Below, piece by piece: positions 16,407 to 25,969 of a stretch of DNA of 58,418 nt. Made by a program: the position numbers and the translations under genes. Under the pieces are notes generated by a model, which saw only the letters and a list, made by a program, of their open reading frames with translations, searched no databases and was not told the origin of the DNA. The stretch comes from Eubacterium sp. (GTDB lineage: Bacteria > Bacillota > Clostridia > Lachnospirales > Lachnospiraceae): assembly GCA_022794015.1 (NCBI GenBank), contig JAAWDZ010000030.1, positions 1-58,418 on the forward strand, written 5' to 3'. Within the stretch, counting starts at the first letter, position 1. Every line of letters starts with the position of its first letter.

Positions 16407-17942
16407 CTACTTATATACCCTTTTTTCCCGAATCACCGGCTTAATTCCAAATACATGTTCAAAAAATTCTGCTTTGACAGCAAAAAGTCCCTTTTCCAGA
16501 GTTATATCATCTACTGTTTCTATTGTAATGACAAGCTGTTTATCCCGGATCGCGGCTTTGACATTTTTAAATTTCTGCTTATGGCTTCGATCCATGGCAT
16601 TCGACACACGTAAAATTGCCGAAAGCTTTGCGACTGTCATATAGCTTTCCTGATCCAGGCGATCCGCCAGCTCTTCATAATCTTCCATCGGATATGTATT
16701 GTACAATACCGCGCATGCCACAATCTGACGCTCTAAATGCGAAAGCCCGATAATCTCAGATTCCATAATGATATTATAGGCACATTCTGCCCCATTCGCA
16801 ATGCTGACATACTTGCCGCAGTCATGCAAAATAGCAGCTGTCTGCAAAAACAGACGCTCCCGTTTCCCCATCCCATGTACCTTTTTCATGGCATCGAATA
16901 CCAGTACGGACATATCCACCAGCGCATCAATATGTGGAGAAAAGCTTTCATAACGCCTGGACAGCTGCCTGGCTGCTGCAATAATATCCTCGTCAAAGTT
17001 ATGCAGAGGCTTTAAAATCTTATGGCGTTCTGCATAATCGTATGCCATACCGTCGCTGACATTAACGCCCGGCGCCCAGATTTCTTCCGCGTCTAACTCC
17101 TCCGCAATCCGGGTATAGAGTACAATATAAGGCACCAAAAGAGGATCGTTTTCATGAAGCAGCTCCAGCTCTGCCGAAATCTGATCGATATTCTTGCGGT
17201 AAAATTTACGCATGGAACGGACAAACTTCTCCGAGCTGACCAGAAGCTGGCTGCCTTTTTTATCCACTTTTTTCATCAGCTCCGTGACGTATTCCCCCAT
17301 AAAAATAATGTATTTTATTTTATTTTCCTTTAAATACAGCCCCTTGAAAACCTCCAGATCCTTGTTGACCAGTTCTTCAATCGGGATTTCATAATGGGCC
17401 ACCGTATTTTTAATGGAAGAAACCTGTTCGCGCAGACGCATAATTCCAAGTGCCATATGCTGTGATGTAAATACCCTGCCGCCGGAAAATACAGTCACCT
17501 GCAGATTGCCGCCTCCCACATCCACTACGGCCGCCCCCTCTTTTGTCATTTCATCAAATTCCGGCCGGAATGCTACGGATTTATAGCCAATAAAACGGTG
17601 CTCCGAATTGCTCGGCACTTTGATGCGTATTCCGGTGCGGATATAAAGCTGGTCCAATACGAACAACTCATTTTTAATATCGCGGAACATACCGCCGGCA
17701 TACGCTTCATACGCGCCTGTTTTATAGCCCTCCATAATCTTTTTAAATTCCAGCAAAAGCCTGGCCAGCTCGTCCATCAGCTCATAACCGATATTTTCCT
17801 TCTGATAAACTTCCTTGCCGATTTCTACCCTTGCTCTGACATGGTCAATTTCGCGGATCGGCTTTCCCCGTGACAGCTCAAAAATTTTGAGGCTCACCTC
17901 ATAAGAGCCGATATAAATTGCCGCAAACGTTGTAATCTTCAT
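16407..17942 (-). CDS. ppx: Exopolyphosphatase / GppA-type phosphatase with C-terminal HD domain
   Basis: A 511-aa member of the Ppx/GppA family, ASKHA fold. The first ~300 residues contain the phosphate-binding AAVVDVGGGNLQ motif. The C-terminal half carries an HD-like metal site (AAILHDCGKYVS, residues ~370-380). It should release phosphate from polyphosphate ends or hydrolyse pppGpp. It lies between the AAA ATPase gene and ppk in one operon and probably opposes ppk. Confidence 0.9.
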   Translation of the reverse strand: MKITTFAAIYIGSYEVSLKIFELSRGKPIREIDHVRARVEIGKEVYQKENIGYELMDELARLLLEFKKIMEGYKTGAYEAYAGGMFRDIKNELFVLDQLYIRTGIRIKVPSNSEHRFIGYKSVAFRPEFDEMTKEGAAVVDVGGGNLQVTVFSGGRVFTSQHMALGIMRLREQVSSIKNTVAHYEIPIEELVNKDLEVFKGLYLKENKIKYIIFMGEYVTELMKKVDKKGSQLLVSSEKFVRSMRKFYRKNIDQISAELELLHENDPLLVPYIVLYTRIAEELDAEEIWAPGVNVSDGMAYDYAERHKILKPLHNFDEDIIAAARQLSRRYESFSPHIDALVDMSVLVFDAMKKVHGMGKRERLFLQTAAILHDCGKYVSIANGAECAYNIIMESEIIGLSHLERQIVACAVLYNTYPMEDYEELADRLDQESYMTVAKLSAILRVSNAMDRSHKQKFKNVKAAIRDKQLVITIETVDDITLEKGLFAVKAEFFEHVFGIKPVIREKRVYK

Positions 17943-17977
17943 GGTAATCCCCCTTTGTTTTATTTTTCTGTAACAGA

Positions 17978-19285
17978 TTACATGTCTCTGCCGTTACCTT
18001 TTCCCAATAAATAATCAATAAATTGCTGCGCTGTCCTGCCGGAACGCCCGCCATGGCCAAGCTCCCATCTGTTTGCTTTTGCAAGCAGCTCCTTCTCTTC
18101 CATATTGATTCCGTTTTGCTTTGCAAGAGCTTTTACAATTTTCTGAAACTCCTTTTGATCCGGCGCGCCGAAATAAATCTGTACGCCAAAGCGCGACGCT
18201 AAAGAAAGCTTCTCCTGCACCGTATCGTTATTGTGCAGATCATCTTCAAGCTGAGCCTTGTCCGAAAATTTCTCCCGCACCAGATGCCTGCGGTTCGAGG
18301 TGGCATAAATTAACACATTTTCCGGTTTTTTTTCCAGCCCGCCTTCAATTACAGCTTTTAAATATTTGTACTCTACCTCAAAGTCTTCAAAAGAAAGATC
18401 ATCCATATAAATAATAAATTTGTAGTTGCGGTTTTTAATCTGTGCAATTACGGCATGCAAATCCTGAAACTGATGCTTGTAAATCTCAATCATGCGAAGT
18501 CCCCTGGTGTAATACTGGTTGGCAATCGCCTTAATGCTGGTGGATTTGCCCGTGCCCGCATCTCCAAACAAAAGGCAGTTGTTTGCCTGCCTTCCGCTTA
18601 CAAACGCTTCCGTATTATCAATCAGTTTCTGCTTGGCAATTTCATACCCGACCAGGTCATCAAGCTTTACATGTGCAATATTTGTCACCGGGATAATTAT
18701 GGCCCCTTCTCCAGTATTCTCCACACGAAATGCCTTGTGAAGACCCAGCTTGCCCACACCGAAGTCCCGGTAAAATTCAGTAACTGCCTGGCGAAACGCT
18801 TTTGTATCCTCTGCATTCTCCAGATGTCTTGCCAGCTCGCAAATCCTGTCCCGGATACGTGAATTATACAATTTTCTTCCGGAAGCTCCACTGCCGGCCG
18901 CCGTATAATCCGTTACAAATTCTGTCCCGGATACGCCGACTGCTTCTTCCAGTATCTTAAAATCAAAGTCAAATAATTTCTTAAAAACCGCAAAGTCATG
19001 CAGCGCAATCTGGTCTATTGTCCCGCCTGCCGCTCCGTGGATTTCGCATGCCCTGCTGTATGCGTTTTCATTATTTACCAGAAGATACGCCAGAAATATG
19101 TGCCACAGGTTTCCCGAAAAACCGTGGTTTTCCGAAAGCTCTACTAACTCATGGATGCATTTGTAATATAAGTCTGCCATCTCCTTCTGTACACCTGTTT
19201 TACAATTTTCAATCAGCCGTGCAAAATCATAAAACAGATGCTCCCTGCCAAAATCCTTATACAAAATCAATTCCTCTGTACTCAT
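17978..19285 (-). CDS. AAA-family ATPase (DUF815-like)
   Basis: A 435-aa protein of the DUF815 ATPase family. A helical N-terminal region of ~190 residues is followed by KLDDLVGYEIAKQKL, Walker A GDAGTGKSTSIKA, Walker B-like FIIYMDDLSFED and sensor-like LIYATSNRRHLVRE. The start is taken at 19285, nine bases after AAAGGAG; an ATG at 19306 overlaps that signal. The function of the family is unknown. The neighbours (pheA before, ppx after) suggest cotranscription without revealing a role. Confidence 0.85.
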   Translation of the reverse strand: MSTEELILYKDFGREHLFYDFARLIENCKTGVQKEMADLYYKCIHELVELSENHGFSGNLWHIFLAYLLVNNENAYSRACEIHGAAGGTIDQIALHDFAVFKKLFDFDFKILEEAVGVSGTEFVTDYTAAGSGASGRKLYNSRIRDRICELARHLENAEDTKAFRQAVTEFYRDFGVGKLGLHKAFRVENTGEGAIIIPVTNIAHVKLDDLVGYEIAKQKLIDNTEAFVSGRQANNCLLFGDAGTGKSTSIKAIANQYYTRGLRMIEIYKHQFQDLHAVIAQIKNRNYKFIIYMDDLSFEDFEVEYKYLKAVIEGGLEKKPENVLIYATSNRRHLVREKFSDKAQLEDDLHNNDTVQEKLSLASRFGVQIYFGAPDQKEFQKIVKALAKQNGINMEEKELLAKANRWELGHGGRSGRTAQQFIDYLLGKGNGRDM

Positions 19286-19332
19286 CTTATGCTGCTCCTT
19301 TAACATTTTATGGCAATCCTGCTGTGTCCTAT

Positions 19333-20316
19333 TTAATAGTTGCCCAGAATCCTTAAATTTACCGTTACGTCTTCTAACGCCTGTATGGCATTCTGCACCG
19401 CTCCGTCCGTTAAATTGCCCTCAATATCCACAAAAAAACGATACTCCCATGTCCTGCCCTGAATCGGCCTTGACTCAATCTTATTCATATTCAGGTTATT
19501 GTAAATCAGATGGGATAGGGTATGATACAGCGAACCGCTCACATGGGGAATTTCAAAACAGATACTCAACTTCCTTGTCTCTTTCCGAAACACTTTTTTT
19601 CCTGTTACAACAATAAAACGGGTAAAATTCGAAGAATTGTTCTGGATCCCTTCATCCAGTATCTTTAATCCGTAAATATCAGCCGTTATCTTTCCTGCAA
19701 TCGCTGCTTTTTCCCTGCACTTCTCTTCCTTTACCCGCATGGCGGCAACTGCCGTATTCTCCGAGCTGTGCTTCTCCCAGCTGCCGTGCGCCGCCAGATA
19801 CTTCGAACACTGCATCAGGGCCTGTGGATGAGAGTATACATCCGTAATATCTGACATCTTTGCTTCCTTCACTCCCATCAGGCAGTGGTTCACACGGATA
19901 ATCTGTTCCCCGATGATGCAATTGTCATACTCCGCCAGCAAATCAAAATTCTCCGACACAATTCCCGCCGAGGAGTTCTCAATCGGCAGTACCGCATAAT
20001 CTGCCTCGCCTGCTGTAATCGCTTCCATCGCATCCCGCCATGTTTCCACATGATAACATTCGACGTCTTTTCCGAAAAACTCCAGAAGCGCCTGCTGGCT
20101 GTAAGCGCCATTCACCCCCTGGAATACTACCTTTGCCTGCTCAAAATCAAAGCTCTCCACCTGGGTAAACCCAAATATTTTTTTACCAGCCGAAAGCCGC
20201 ACGCCTACTTCCTCTTCTGTAAGCTTTGTACGCTTCCGATATAACTCTGCAATCTGCCCGTCAAGAGCCGACATCTCTGCCCGGATCTCCTCTAATCCTC
20301 TCATACTGCTATCCAT
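19333..20316 (-). CDS. pheA: Prephenate dehydratase with truncated chorismate-mutase-like N-terminus and ACT domain
   Basis: A 327-aa enzyme converting prephenate to phenylpyruvate for phenylalanine synthesis. After a ~40-residue helix typical of the first AroQ chorismate-mutase helix (EIRAEMSALDGQIAELYRKR), the sequence passes straight into the dehydratase domain (FQGVNGAYSQQALLEFFG; PIENSSAGIV; NSSNFTRFIVV with the essential Thr-Arg-Phe). A C-terminal ACT domain follows (PHVSGSLYHTL, ESRPIQGRTWEYRFFVD), the usual phenylalanine feedback site. AroQ helices 2 and 3 are missing, so mutase activity is unlikely. The start at 20316 is preferred; 20304 is possible. First gene of the polyphosphate operon. 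Confidence 0.9.
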   Translation of the reverse strand: MDSSMRGLEEIRAEMSALDGQIAELYRKRTKLTEEEVGVRLSAGKKIFGFTQVESFDFEQAKVVFQGVNGAYSQQALLEFFGKDVECYHVETWRDAMEAITAGEADYAVLPIENSSAGIVSENFDLLAEYDNCIIGEQIIRVNHCLMGVKEAKMSDITDVYSHPQALMQCSKYLAAHGSWEKHSSENTAVAAMRVKEEKCREKAAIAGKITADIYGLKILDEGIQNNSSNFTRFIVVTGKKVFRKETRKLSICFEIPHVSGSLYHTLSHLIYNNLNMNKIESRPIQGRTWEYRFFVDIEGNLTDGAVQNAIQALEDVTVNLRILGNY

Positions 20317-20340
20317 CTCCCTGTTTTTCCTATTATTACT

Positions 20341-20369
20341 ATCATATAACAATCTGATTCAAATCGCAA
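20341..20369 (-). promoter_or_regulatory. Promoter of the pheA-ATPase-ppx-ppk-Cof operon
   Basis: TTGCGA (20369-20364), 17 bases, TATGAT (20346-20341) on the minus strand, about 25 bases before the pheA start. Confidence 0.55.
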
Positions 20370-20392
20370 GCAAAGAGATCTTCAAGATACCC

Positions 20393-20421
20393 TTGCAACT
20401 TCCCGTTATAAAAGATATAAT
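20393..20421 (+). promoter_or_regulatory. Promoter of the DUF5050-like gene
   Basis: TTGCAA (20393-20398), 17 bases, TATAAT (20416-20421), divergent from the pheA promoter. Confidence 0.75.
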
Positions 20422-20462
20422 AAGAATATCAGAAAATGTCAAAACAGGAGGTACAATATACC

Positions 20463-21467
20463 ATGAAAAAAGTACTGGGTATCCTGATACCCCTTATCAT
20501 TGTTGCTGCCATTGCCGGCGGCGCAATATTTTATAACTATTCCAACCGCACACGCTGGAACGATTCCTATGTCAACGGCAACACAGCCGGCAACCTCTAC
20601 AACAACGGCCTGTTCTGCGAGCACAACGGTACGGTTTATTTCAGCAATCCAAATGACAATCACTATCTCTATTCGATGAATACGGGCGGCGGCGAAGTCA
20701 AGAAGCTGTATGATGATATTGCTTCTTTCATCAATGCGGACGACCATTATGTATACTATGTCCGCAACAATGTCGGCGCAGATACAGAGTTTTCCTTCCT
20801 GCACGTCAACACCAACAGTCTCTGCCGCTATGATTTAAGAACCGGAAAAGTTATGGTACTGGATACGGAGCCCTGCATTTATGCCTCTTTGATTGGGAAT
20901 TATATCTATTATATCCGTTACAGCACGGAAACGGCCTCTAACCTTTACCGTGTCCGGATTGACGGTACAGAGCAGGAACAGGTAGATACAAATCCTTATT
21001 TCACCTGTTCCGCCAACGGACAGTACCTGTATTACAACGGCATTGAAAGCGATCACAACATCTATCAGTATGATACGACAACCGCTATTTCGCAGGCCAT
21101 CTGTCTGGGCAACTTCTGGATGCCTTCTGCGGATAATGACAATATCTACTTTCTGGACTGCGAAAGAAATTACTCTCTGATCAAACTGGCACGTTCCCAG
21201 TCTCCGGTACAGCTTGTCGATGACCGCATCGAATACTATAATGTATATGGAGACACTGTTTATTTCCAGAGGAATAACTTAGAAGGCGACGCCGCCCTTT
21301 GCAGTATCAATACAGACGGCAGTAATTACCGCGTGATCATGGAGGGCAACTACACCAACATTAATATCGCTTCCGGATACCTTTATTTCAGTGAACACGG
21401 CGCAGAAGACATCATTTACCAAACGCCTCTGAACGGAAACGGAGAAGTTTCTGTATTTGCTCCTTAA
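20463..21467 (+). CDS. Membrane-anchored beta-propeller protein (DUF5050-like)
   Basis: A 334-aa protein with one N-terminal membrane segment (residues ~5-25, LGILIPLIIVAAIAGGAIFY) and an extracellular domain. That domain is made of repeated short units with a YxYYV/YxYY pattern (HYVYYVRNN, NYIYYIRYS, QYLYYNGIE, DNIYFLDCE, DTVYFQRNN, GYLYFSEHG). This is the TolB/YncE-like propeller pattern of DUF5050 proteins of unknown function. The ATG at 20463 is preceded by AGGAGG; the longer frame from 20436 contains that signal. Monocistronic. Confidence 0.8.
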   Translation: MKKVLGILIPLIIVAAIAGGAIFYNYSNRTRWNDSYVNGNTAGNLYNNGLFCEHNGTVYFSNPNDNHYLYSMNTGGGEVKKLYDDIASFINADDHYVYYVRNNVGADTEFSFLHVNTNSLCRYDLRTGKVMVLDTEPCIYASLIGNYIYYIRYSTETASNLYRVRIDGTEQEQVDTNPYFTCSANGQYLYYNGIESDHNIYQYDTTTAISQAICLGNFWMPSADNDNIYFLDCERNYSLIKLARSQSPVQLVDDRIEYYNVYGDTVYFQRNNLEGDAALCSINTDGSNYRVIMEGNYTNINIASGYLYFSEHGAEDIIYQTPLNGNGEVSVFAP

Positions 21468-21498
21468 ATCTATCTTACATAAACACACCTGTCAAAAA

Positions 21499-21540
21499 AG
21501 CTGCCGTTTTAAAATTTTTAAATACGGCAGCTCCTTTTAT
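21499..21540. terminator. Bidirectional terminator between the DUF5050-like gene and topB
   Basis: AGCTGCCGT (21499-21507) pairs perfectly with ACGGCAGCT (21524-21532). CCTTTTATTTTA follows on the plus side and A-rich sequence precedes it, so it can serve both convergent genes. Confidence 0.85.
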
Positions 21541-21541
21541 T

Positions 21542-23737
21542 TTATTTTAAATTTATTTTTGCAAAAGCCTCCGCAAATGCATTGTTTATCGGTTCCTTGG
21601 CCTCCTTCTTCTGCTTGTCCAGATACCGCTGCACATCCCTTTTACCTACGCCTGCGCCCTCTTTTTCGCGCCGCGCCTTAAATGCAGAGAGCTTCTCTTT
21701 ATATCCGCATGCACAGATAAACGTTTCTTCCTCTCCTTTGACATACATTTCCATTTTCTTGTGACATTTGGGACAACGTGCGTTTGTGACCCTCGAAATA
21801 GTTTCCCGATGTCCGCACTCCCTGTCCTGACAGACGAGCATTTTGCTGTTTTTGCCGTTAACTGCAAGCATCCGCTTTCCACAGACAGGACATTTTTTAT
21901 TAGTAAGGTTTTCGTGCCGAAATGTTCCTTCCCCTGTCCTGATATCTTCAACAATTTCTACAGTATACTCCCGGATATTCTTTAAAAAATCATCTTTTCT
22001 GATCTGACCTTTGGCAATTCCAGAAAGCTTCATCTCCCATGCCGCTGTAAGCTCCGGCTTTTTCAAATCAGCAGGAACGAGTTCCAAAAGCTGTTTCGCC
22101 TTAGAAGTAATATAAATGTCCTTACCTCTTTTCTCCATCAAAAATGTATGGAACAGCTTGTCAATAATATCTGCACGTGTAGCAACCGTACCAAGACCGC
22201 CGGTTTCACCCAGTGTTTTTACTGTTGCCGCGTCTTTTGAATCCATGTATTTTACCGGATTTTCCATTGCAGAAAGCAGGGTCGCTTCATTAAACGGCGC
22301 AGGCGGTTTGGTCTTGCCGCATGTTATCCTTACCTGTTCCACAGAAAAACTGCTGCCTTTTTTAAGTGCCGGCAGCGTCTGTTCCCGAACATCGTTCCCT
22401 TCGTCTTCCTCCTCCTCCAAGTCCAGTACATTTTCATACGCTTCCTTCCACCCCCGGCTTTTCACAATCTTGCCCTTCGCCGTAAAGGATTCCCCGGCCG
22501 CTTCCCCATGCATAGTCGTCTGCTCATATTCAAACGGCGGATACAAAACTGCAAGAAAACGGCGTACCACCAAATCGTAAATCCGACGCTCGTCCACTGT
22601 CATATGCTCCAGCTGCACAAACTGCTCTGTCGGTATAATAGCATGGTGATCGCTGACTTTCTTGTTGTCCACAAAAGAGCCGTTTGTCTTCACAGGCTTC
22701 ATCGAAAGACTTCCTGCCATCTTCTTATATGGCCCTACAGCACAGGCTCTTAAGCGCTCCCTTAATGTTTCCGCCACATCAGTACCAATATAGCGGGAAT
22801 CCGTTCTCGGATACGTAAGTACCTTATGGTTTTCATAAAGCCGCTGCATAATACCCAGCGTTTCCTTGGCCGAATAACCGAACCTCTTATTCGCATCCCG
22901 CTGCAGCTGGGTCAAATCATAAAGCCCCGGCGCAAATGTCTTTTTAAAAGCCCTCTCCACCGAAACCACCATTAATTTTTTGCCACTGATATTTTTCTCA
23001 AGTTCCTGCATCCGCTCCTTCTGGAAAGTACGGCTGCCCTTACTTTTCTTATCCTGCCAGGTCCAAAGAACGCCACCGGCTTTCAATGTCATACCAAAAT
23101 AATCCTGCGGCCTGAACTTTCGAATTTCTTCTTCTCTTCTGGCAATCATAGCCAGTGTCGGCGTCTGAACGCGTCCACAGGAAAGCTGCGCATTATATTT
23201 ACAAGTCAGCGCGCGCGTAGCGTTCATTCCGACCAGCCAATCCGCCTCAGCCCGCGCCGCTGCAGCGGCATATAAATTATCATATTCCCGTCCATCCCTT
23301 AATTTAGCAAACCCCTCCCGAATAGCTTTATCCGTAACAGAAGAAATCCACAGTCGCTTAATCCTCTTATGACAATTCGCCATTTCCAAAATCCAGCGTG
23401 CCACCAGCTCTCCTTCTCTTCCTGCATCTGTAGCAATGACAATCTGAGAAACATCTTTACGATAAAGCTGCGTCTTAACATCTCTAAATTGCTTTGACGT
23501 CTGTTTAATCACAACAAGCTGCATATTTGCAGGCAGCATCGGCAAAGTTTCCAGATTCCACTGCGCATATTTTTTATCGTATTCCTCCGGATCTGCCAAA
23601 GTAACCAAATGCCCCAGCGCCCATGTAACGACATAATCCTTCCCCTCCAGAGCGCCAGGTAACTTCTTAGTACAGTGCAACACACGGGCAATATCCCTGG
23701 CCACCGATGGTTTTTCTGCTATTACTAATGATTTCAT
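21542..23737 (-). CDS. topB: DNA topoisomerase III (type IA)
   Basis: A 731-aa type IA topoisomerase that relaxes and decatenates DNA. The Toprim start SLVIAEKPSVARDIARVL, the acidic Toprim motif ATDAGREGELVARWIL, and the active-site tyrosine region TYPRTDSRYIG are visible. Two C-terminal zinc-finger-like motifs (CPVCGKRML...CQDREC and CPKCHKKM...CACG) follow. The ATG at 23737 is chosen over 23764, since GAGGA lies just upstream and the alternative adds only nine lysine/glutamate-rich residues. Length and domains fit TopB rather than TopA. Confidence 0.93.
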   Translation of the reverse strand: MKSLVIAEKPSVARDIARVLHCTKKLPGALEGKDYVVTWALGHLVTLADPEEYDKKYAQWNLETLPMLPANMQLVVIKQTSKQFRDVKTQLYRKDVSQIVIATDAGREGELVARWILEMANCHKRIKRLWISSVTDKAIREGFAKLRDGREYDNLYAAAAARAEADWLVGMNATRALTCKYNAQLSCGRVQTPTLAMIARREEEIRKFRPQDYFGMTLKAGGVLWTWQDKKSKGSRTFQKERMQELEKNISGKKLMVVSVERAFKKTFAPGLYDLTQLQRDANKRFGYSAKETLGIMQRLYENHKVLTYPRTDSRYIGTDVAETLRERLRACAVGPYKKMAGSLSMKPVKTNGSFVDNKKVSDHHAIIPTEQFVQLEHMTVDERRIYDLVVRRFLAVLYPPFEYEQTTMHGEAAGESFTAKGKIVKSRGWKEAYENVLDLEEEEDEGNDVREQTLPALKKGSSFSVEQVRITCGKTKPPAPFNEATLLSAMENPVKYMDSKDAATVKTLGETGGLGTVATRADIIDKLFHTFLMEKRGKDIYITSKAKQLLELVPADLKKPELTAAWEMKLSGIAKGQIRKDDFLKNIREYTVEIVEDIRTGEGTFRHENLTNKKCPVCGKRMLAVNGKNSKMLVCQDRECGHRETISRVTNARCPKCHKKMEMYVKGEEETFICACGYKEKLSAFKARREKEGAGVGKRDVQRYLDKQKKEAKEPINNAFAEAFAKINLK

Positions 23738-23782
23738 AATATCCCGTTCCTCTTTCTTTTTCAAAATCTGTTTTTCCTATCT

Positions 23783-23811
23783 ATTATAATCCATTCATCC
23801 ACCATCTTCAA
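23783..23811 (-). promoter_or_regulatory. Promoter of topB
   Basis: TTGAAG (23811-23806), 17 bases, TATAAT (23788-23783) on the minus strand. In the 384-base topB-typA gap I otherwise see only the palindromic element at 23958-24014 and the typA promoter. Confidence 0.7.
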
Positions 23812-23957
23812 TCCATTTCTCCCACAGTAATCATGTAAATATCCTCTCAGATTGAAGATAAATGAAATATCTGCCTCACTCTCTCCGCCACATAATCCCC
23901 TCCCTGGCTGACATCTTCCACCCCCATTGTAAAACAATCTTCTCCCGTTACATTTTC

Positions 23958-24014
23958 GTAACAGTTCAGCCCAGGACTTTGCACCTGCTGCAAAGTCCTG
24001 GGCTGAACTGTTAC
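23958..24014. mobile_element. 57-bp MITE-like palindrome with 8-bp target duplication
   Basis: Two perfectly complementary 26-base arms (23958-23983 and 23989-24014) surround a 5-nt loop; the outer ends read GTAACAGTTCAG. The element is flanked on both sides by ACATTTTC (23950-23957 and 24015-24022), an 8-bp target-site duplication. Read on the minus strand, it equals the left end of the element at 47797-47940 joined to that element's right portion, as expected of an internal deletion derivative. Confidence 0.85.
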
Positions 24015-24043
24015 ACATTTTCCACACTTTTTACAATCACACC

Positions 24044-24071
24044 TTGATAATTCAAGAAAATGTGATAAAAT
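24044..24071 (+). promoter_or_regulatory. Promoter of typA
   Basis: TTGATA (24044-24049), 16 bases, TAAAAT (24066-24071), 22 bases after the target duplication of the palindromic element. Confidence 0.55.
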
Positions 24072-24121
24072 AGATACTCGGATTAAGACCGAATGTGTAT
24101 ACAGAAAGAAGGAGCACGAAT

Positions 24122-25951
24122 ATGATAACAAAAAGAGAAGACATCCGAAATATCGCTATCATCGCCCATGTTGACCACGGCAAAACCACTCTGGTCGATG
24201 AACTCTTAAAGCAAAGCGGCGTATTCCGTGAAAACCAGGAGATCCAGGAACGTGTCATGGACTCCAATGACATTGAACGGGAACGCGGTATTACGATTCT
24301 TTCCAAAAATACTGCTGTATTCTATAAAGATACAAAAATTAACATTATCGACACACCCGGCCATGCCGATTTCGGAGGCGAAGTAGAACGCGTCCTTAAA
24401 ATGGTAAACGGCGTAGTCCTTGTTGTAGATGCTTTCGAAGGCGTTATGCCGCAGACAAAGTTTGTACTCATGAAGGCGCTTGCCCTTAATCTTCCGGTTA
24501 TTGTCTGCATCAATAAAATAGACCGCGATCAGGCACGCCCTACCGAAGTTATTGATGAAGTACTCGAACTGTTTATGGATCTGGACGCATCAGACGAGCA
24601 GTTAGAGTGTCCGTTTATCTTTACATCCGCCAGAAACGGCTACGCCATGAAGGATTTAGATCATCCCATGGACAATATGGCTGACTTATTTGATACCATT
24701 ATTGATTATATTCCAGCCCCGGAAGGTGATCCGGATGCCGGCACGCAGGTACTGATCAGTACCATTGACTACAACGAATACGTCGGGCGGATTGGCGTCG
24801 GCAAAGTAGACAACGGCTGCCTGAAAGTAAACCAGGAAGCTCTGCTTGTCAACCACCACGAACCAGACAAGCAAAAGAAAATCAAAATCAGCAAACTCTA
24901 CGAATTTGACGGTCTGAATAAAATAGAAGTCACCGAAGCCAAAATCGGCTCTATTGTAGCCATTTCCGGGATTTCAGATCTGCATATCGGAGATACCATC
25001 TGCTCTGCAGACAATCCCTTAGCTATCCCGTTCCAGAAAATTTCCGAACCGACACTGGCCATGAATTTTATTGTAAACGACAGCCCATTCGCCGGATTAG
25101 AGGGCAAGTACGTCACTTCCCGTCACATCCGTGACCGGCTGTTCCGTGAGCTGAACACAGACGTAAGCCTGCGTGTGGAAGAAACCGACAGCCCTGACAG
25201 TTACAAGGTATCCGGCCGCGGCGAGCTTCATTTATCCGTACTAATCGAAAACATGCGCCGGGAAGGATATGAATTTGCAGTCAGCAAAGCAGAAGTTCTC
25301 TACCACACAGATGAAAACGGCAAAAAAACGGAACCCATGGAATTAGCGTATATTGACGTTCCCGACGACTGTACCGGATCGGTAATTTCAAAACTGAGCA
25401 CACGCAAGGGCAATCTCTTAAATATGAAAAGCATCAGCGGCGGCTACACCCGTCTGGAATTTTGCATCCCTTCCCGCGGCCTCATCGGTTACCGCGGCGA
25501 ATTCTTAACCGATACAAAAGGAAACGGCATTATCAATACTATTTTTGACGGCTACAGGCCATACTGCGGAGATATTGCTTACCGCAAGCTTGGTTCTCTC
25601 ATCGCATATGAAACCGGGGAATCTGTAGCATACGGCCTGTTTTCCGCACAGGACAGAGGTACTCTGTTTATCGGTCCGGGTGAAAAAGTATATTCCGGCA
25701 TGGTTGTAGGTTCTTCCTCCAGAGCGGAGGATATAGAGTTAAACGTCTGTAAGAAAAAACACCTGACCAATACACGTTCCTCTTCCGCAGACGAAGCGCT
25801 GACACTGGTTCCGCCCAGGATTTTAAGCCTGGAGCAGGCGATTGATTTTATCGACGTGGACGAATTGCTGGAGGTAACACCGGAAAGCCTTCGAATCCGC
25901 AAGCGGATCCTGGATCCGACGTTGCGGAAACGGGCAAATATGAAAAAGTAA
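24122..25951 (+). CDS. typA: Ribosome-binding GTPase TypA/BipA
   Basis: A 609-aa translational GTPase that binds the ribosome like EF-G and aids large-subunit assembly and stress responses. G1 is [16 protein letters not shown], the switch region holds [15 protein letters not shown]3 is [16 protein letters not shown] and G4 is [12 protein letters not shown]. The typical BipA C-terminus is present ([37 protein letters not shown]). The ATG at 24122 has GAAGGAG upstream; an in-frame ATG at 24095 does not. A PHP gene follows after 18 bases. Confidence 0.96.
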   Translation: MITKREDIRNIAIIAHVDHGKTTLVDELLKQSGVFRENQEIQERVMDSNDIERERGITILSKNTAVFYKDTKINIIDTPGHADFGGEVERVLKMVNGVVLVVDAFEGVMPQTKFVLMKALALNLPVIVCINKIDRDQARPTEVIDEVLELFMDLDASDEQLECPFIFTSARNGYAMKDLDHPMDNMADLFDTIIDYIPAPEGDPDAGTQVLISTIDYNEYVGRIGVGKVDNGCLKVNQEALLVNHHEPDKQKKIKISKLYEFDGLNKIEVTEAKIGSIVAISGISDLHIGDTICSADNPLAIPFQKISEPTLAMNFIVNDSPFAGLEGKYVTSRHIRDRLFRELNTDVSLRVEETDSPDSYKVSGRGELHLSVLIENMRREGYEFAVSKAEVLYHTDENGKKTEPMELAYIDVPDDCTGSVISKLSTRKGNLLNMKSISGGYTRLEFCIPSRGLIGYRGEFLTDTKGNGIINTIFDGYRPYCGDIAYRKLGSLIAYETGESVAYGLFSAQDRGTLFIGPGEKVYSGMVVGSSSRAEDIELNVCKKKHLTNTRSSSADEALTLVPPRILSLEQAIDFIDVDELLEVTPESLRIRKRILDPTLRKRANMKK

Positions 25952-25969
25952 TATGACAGGAGGGCTCTT

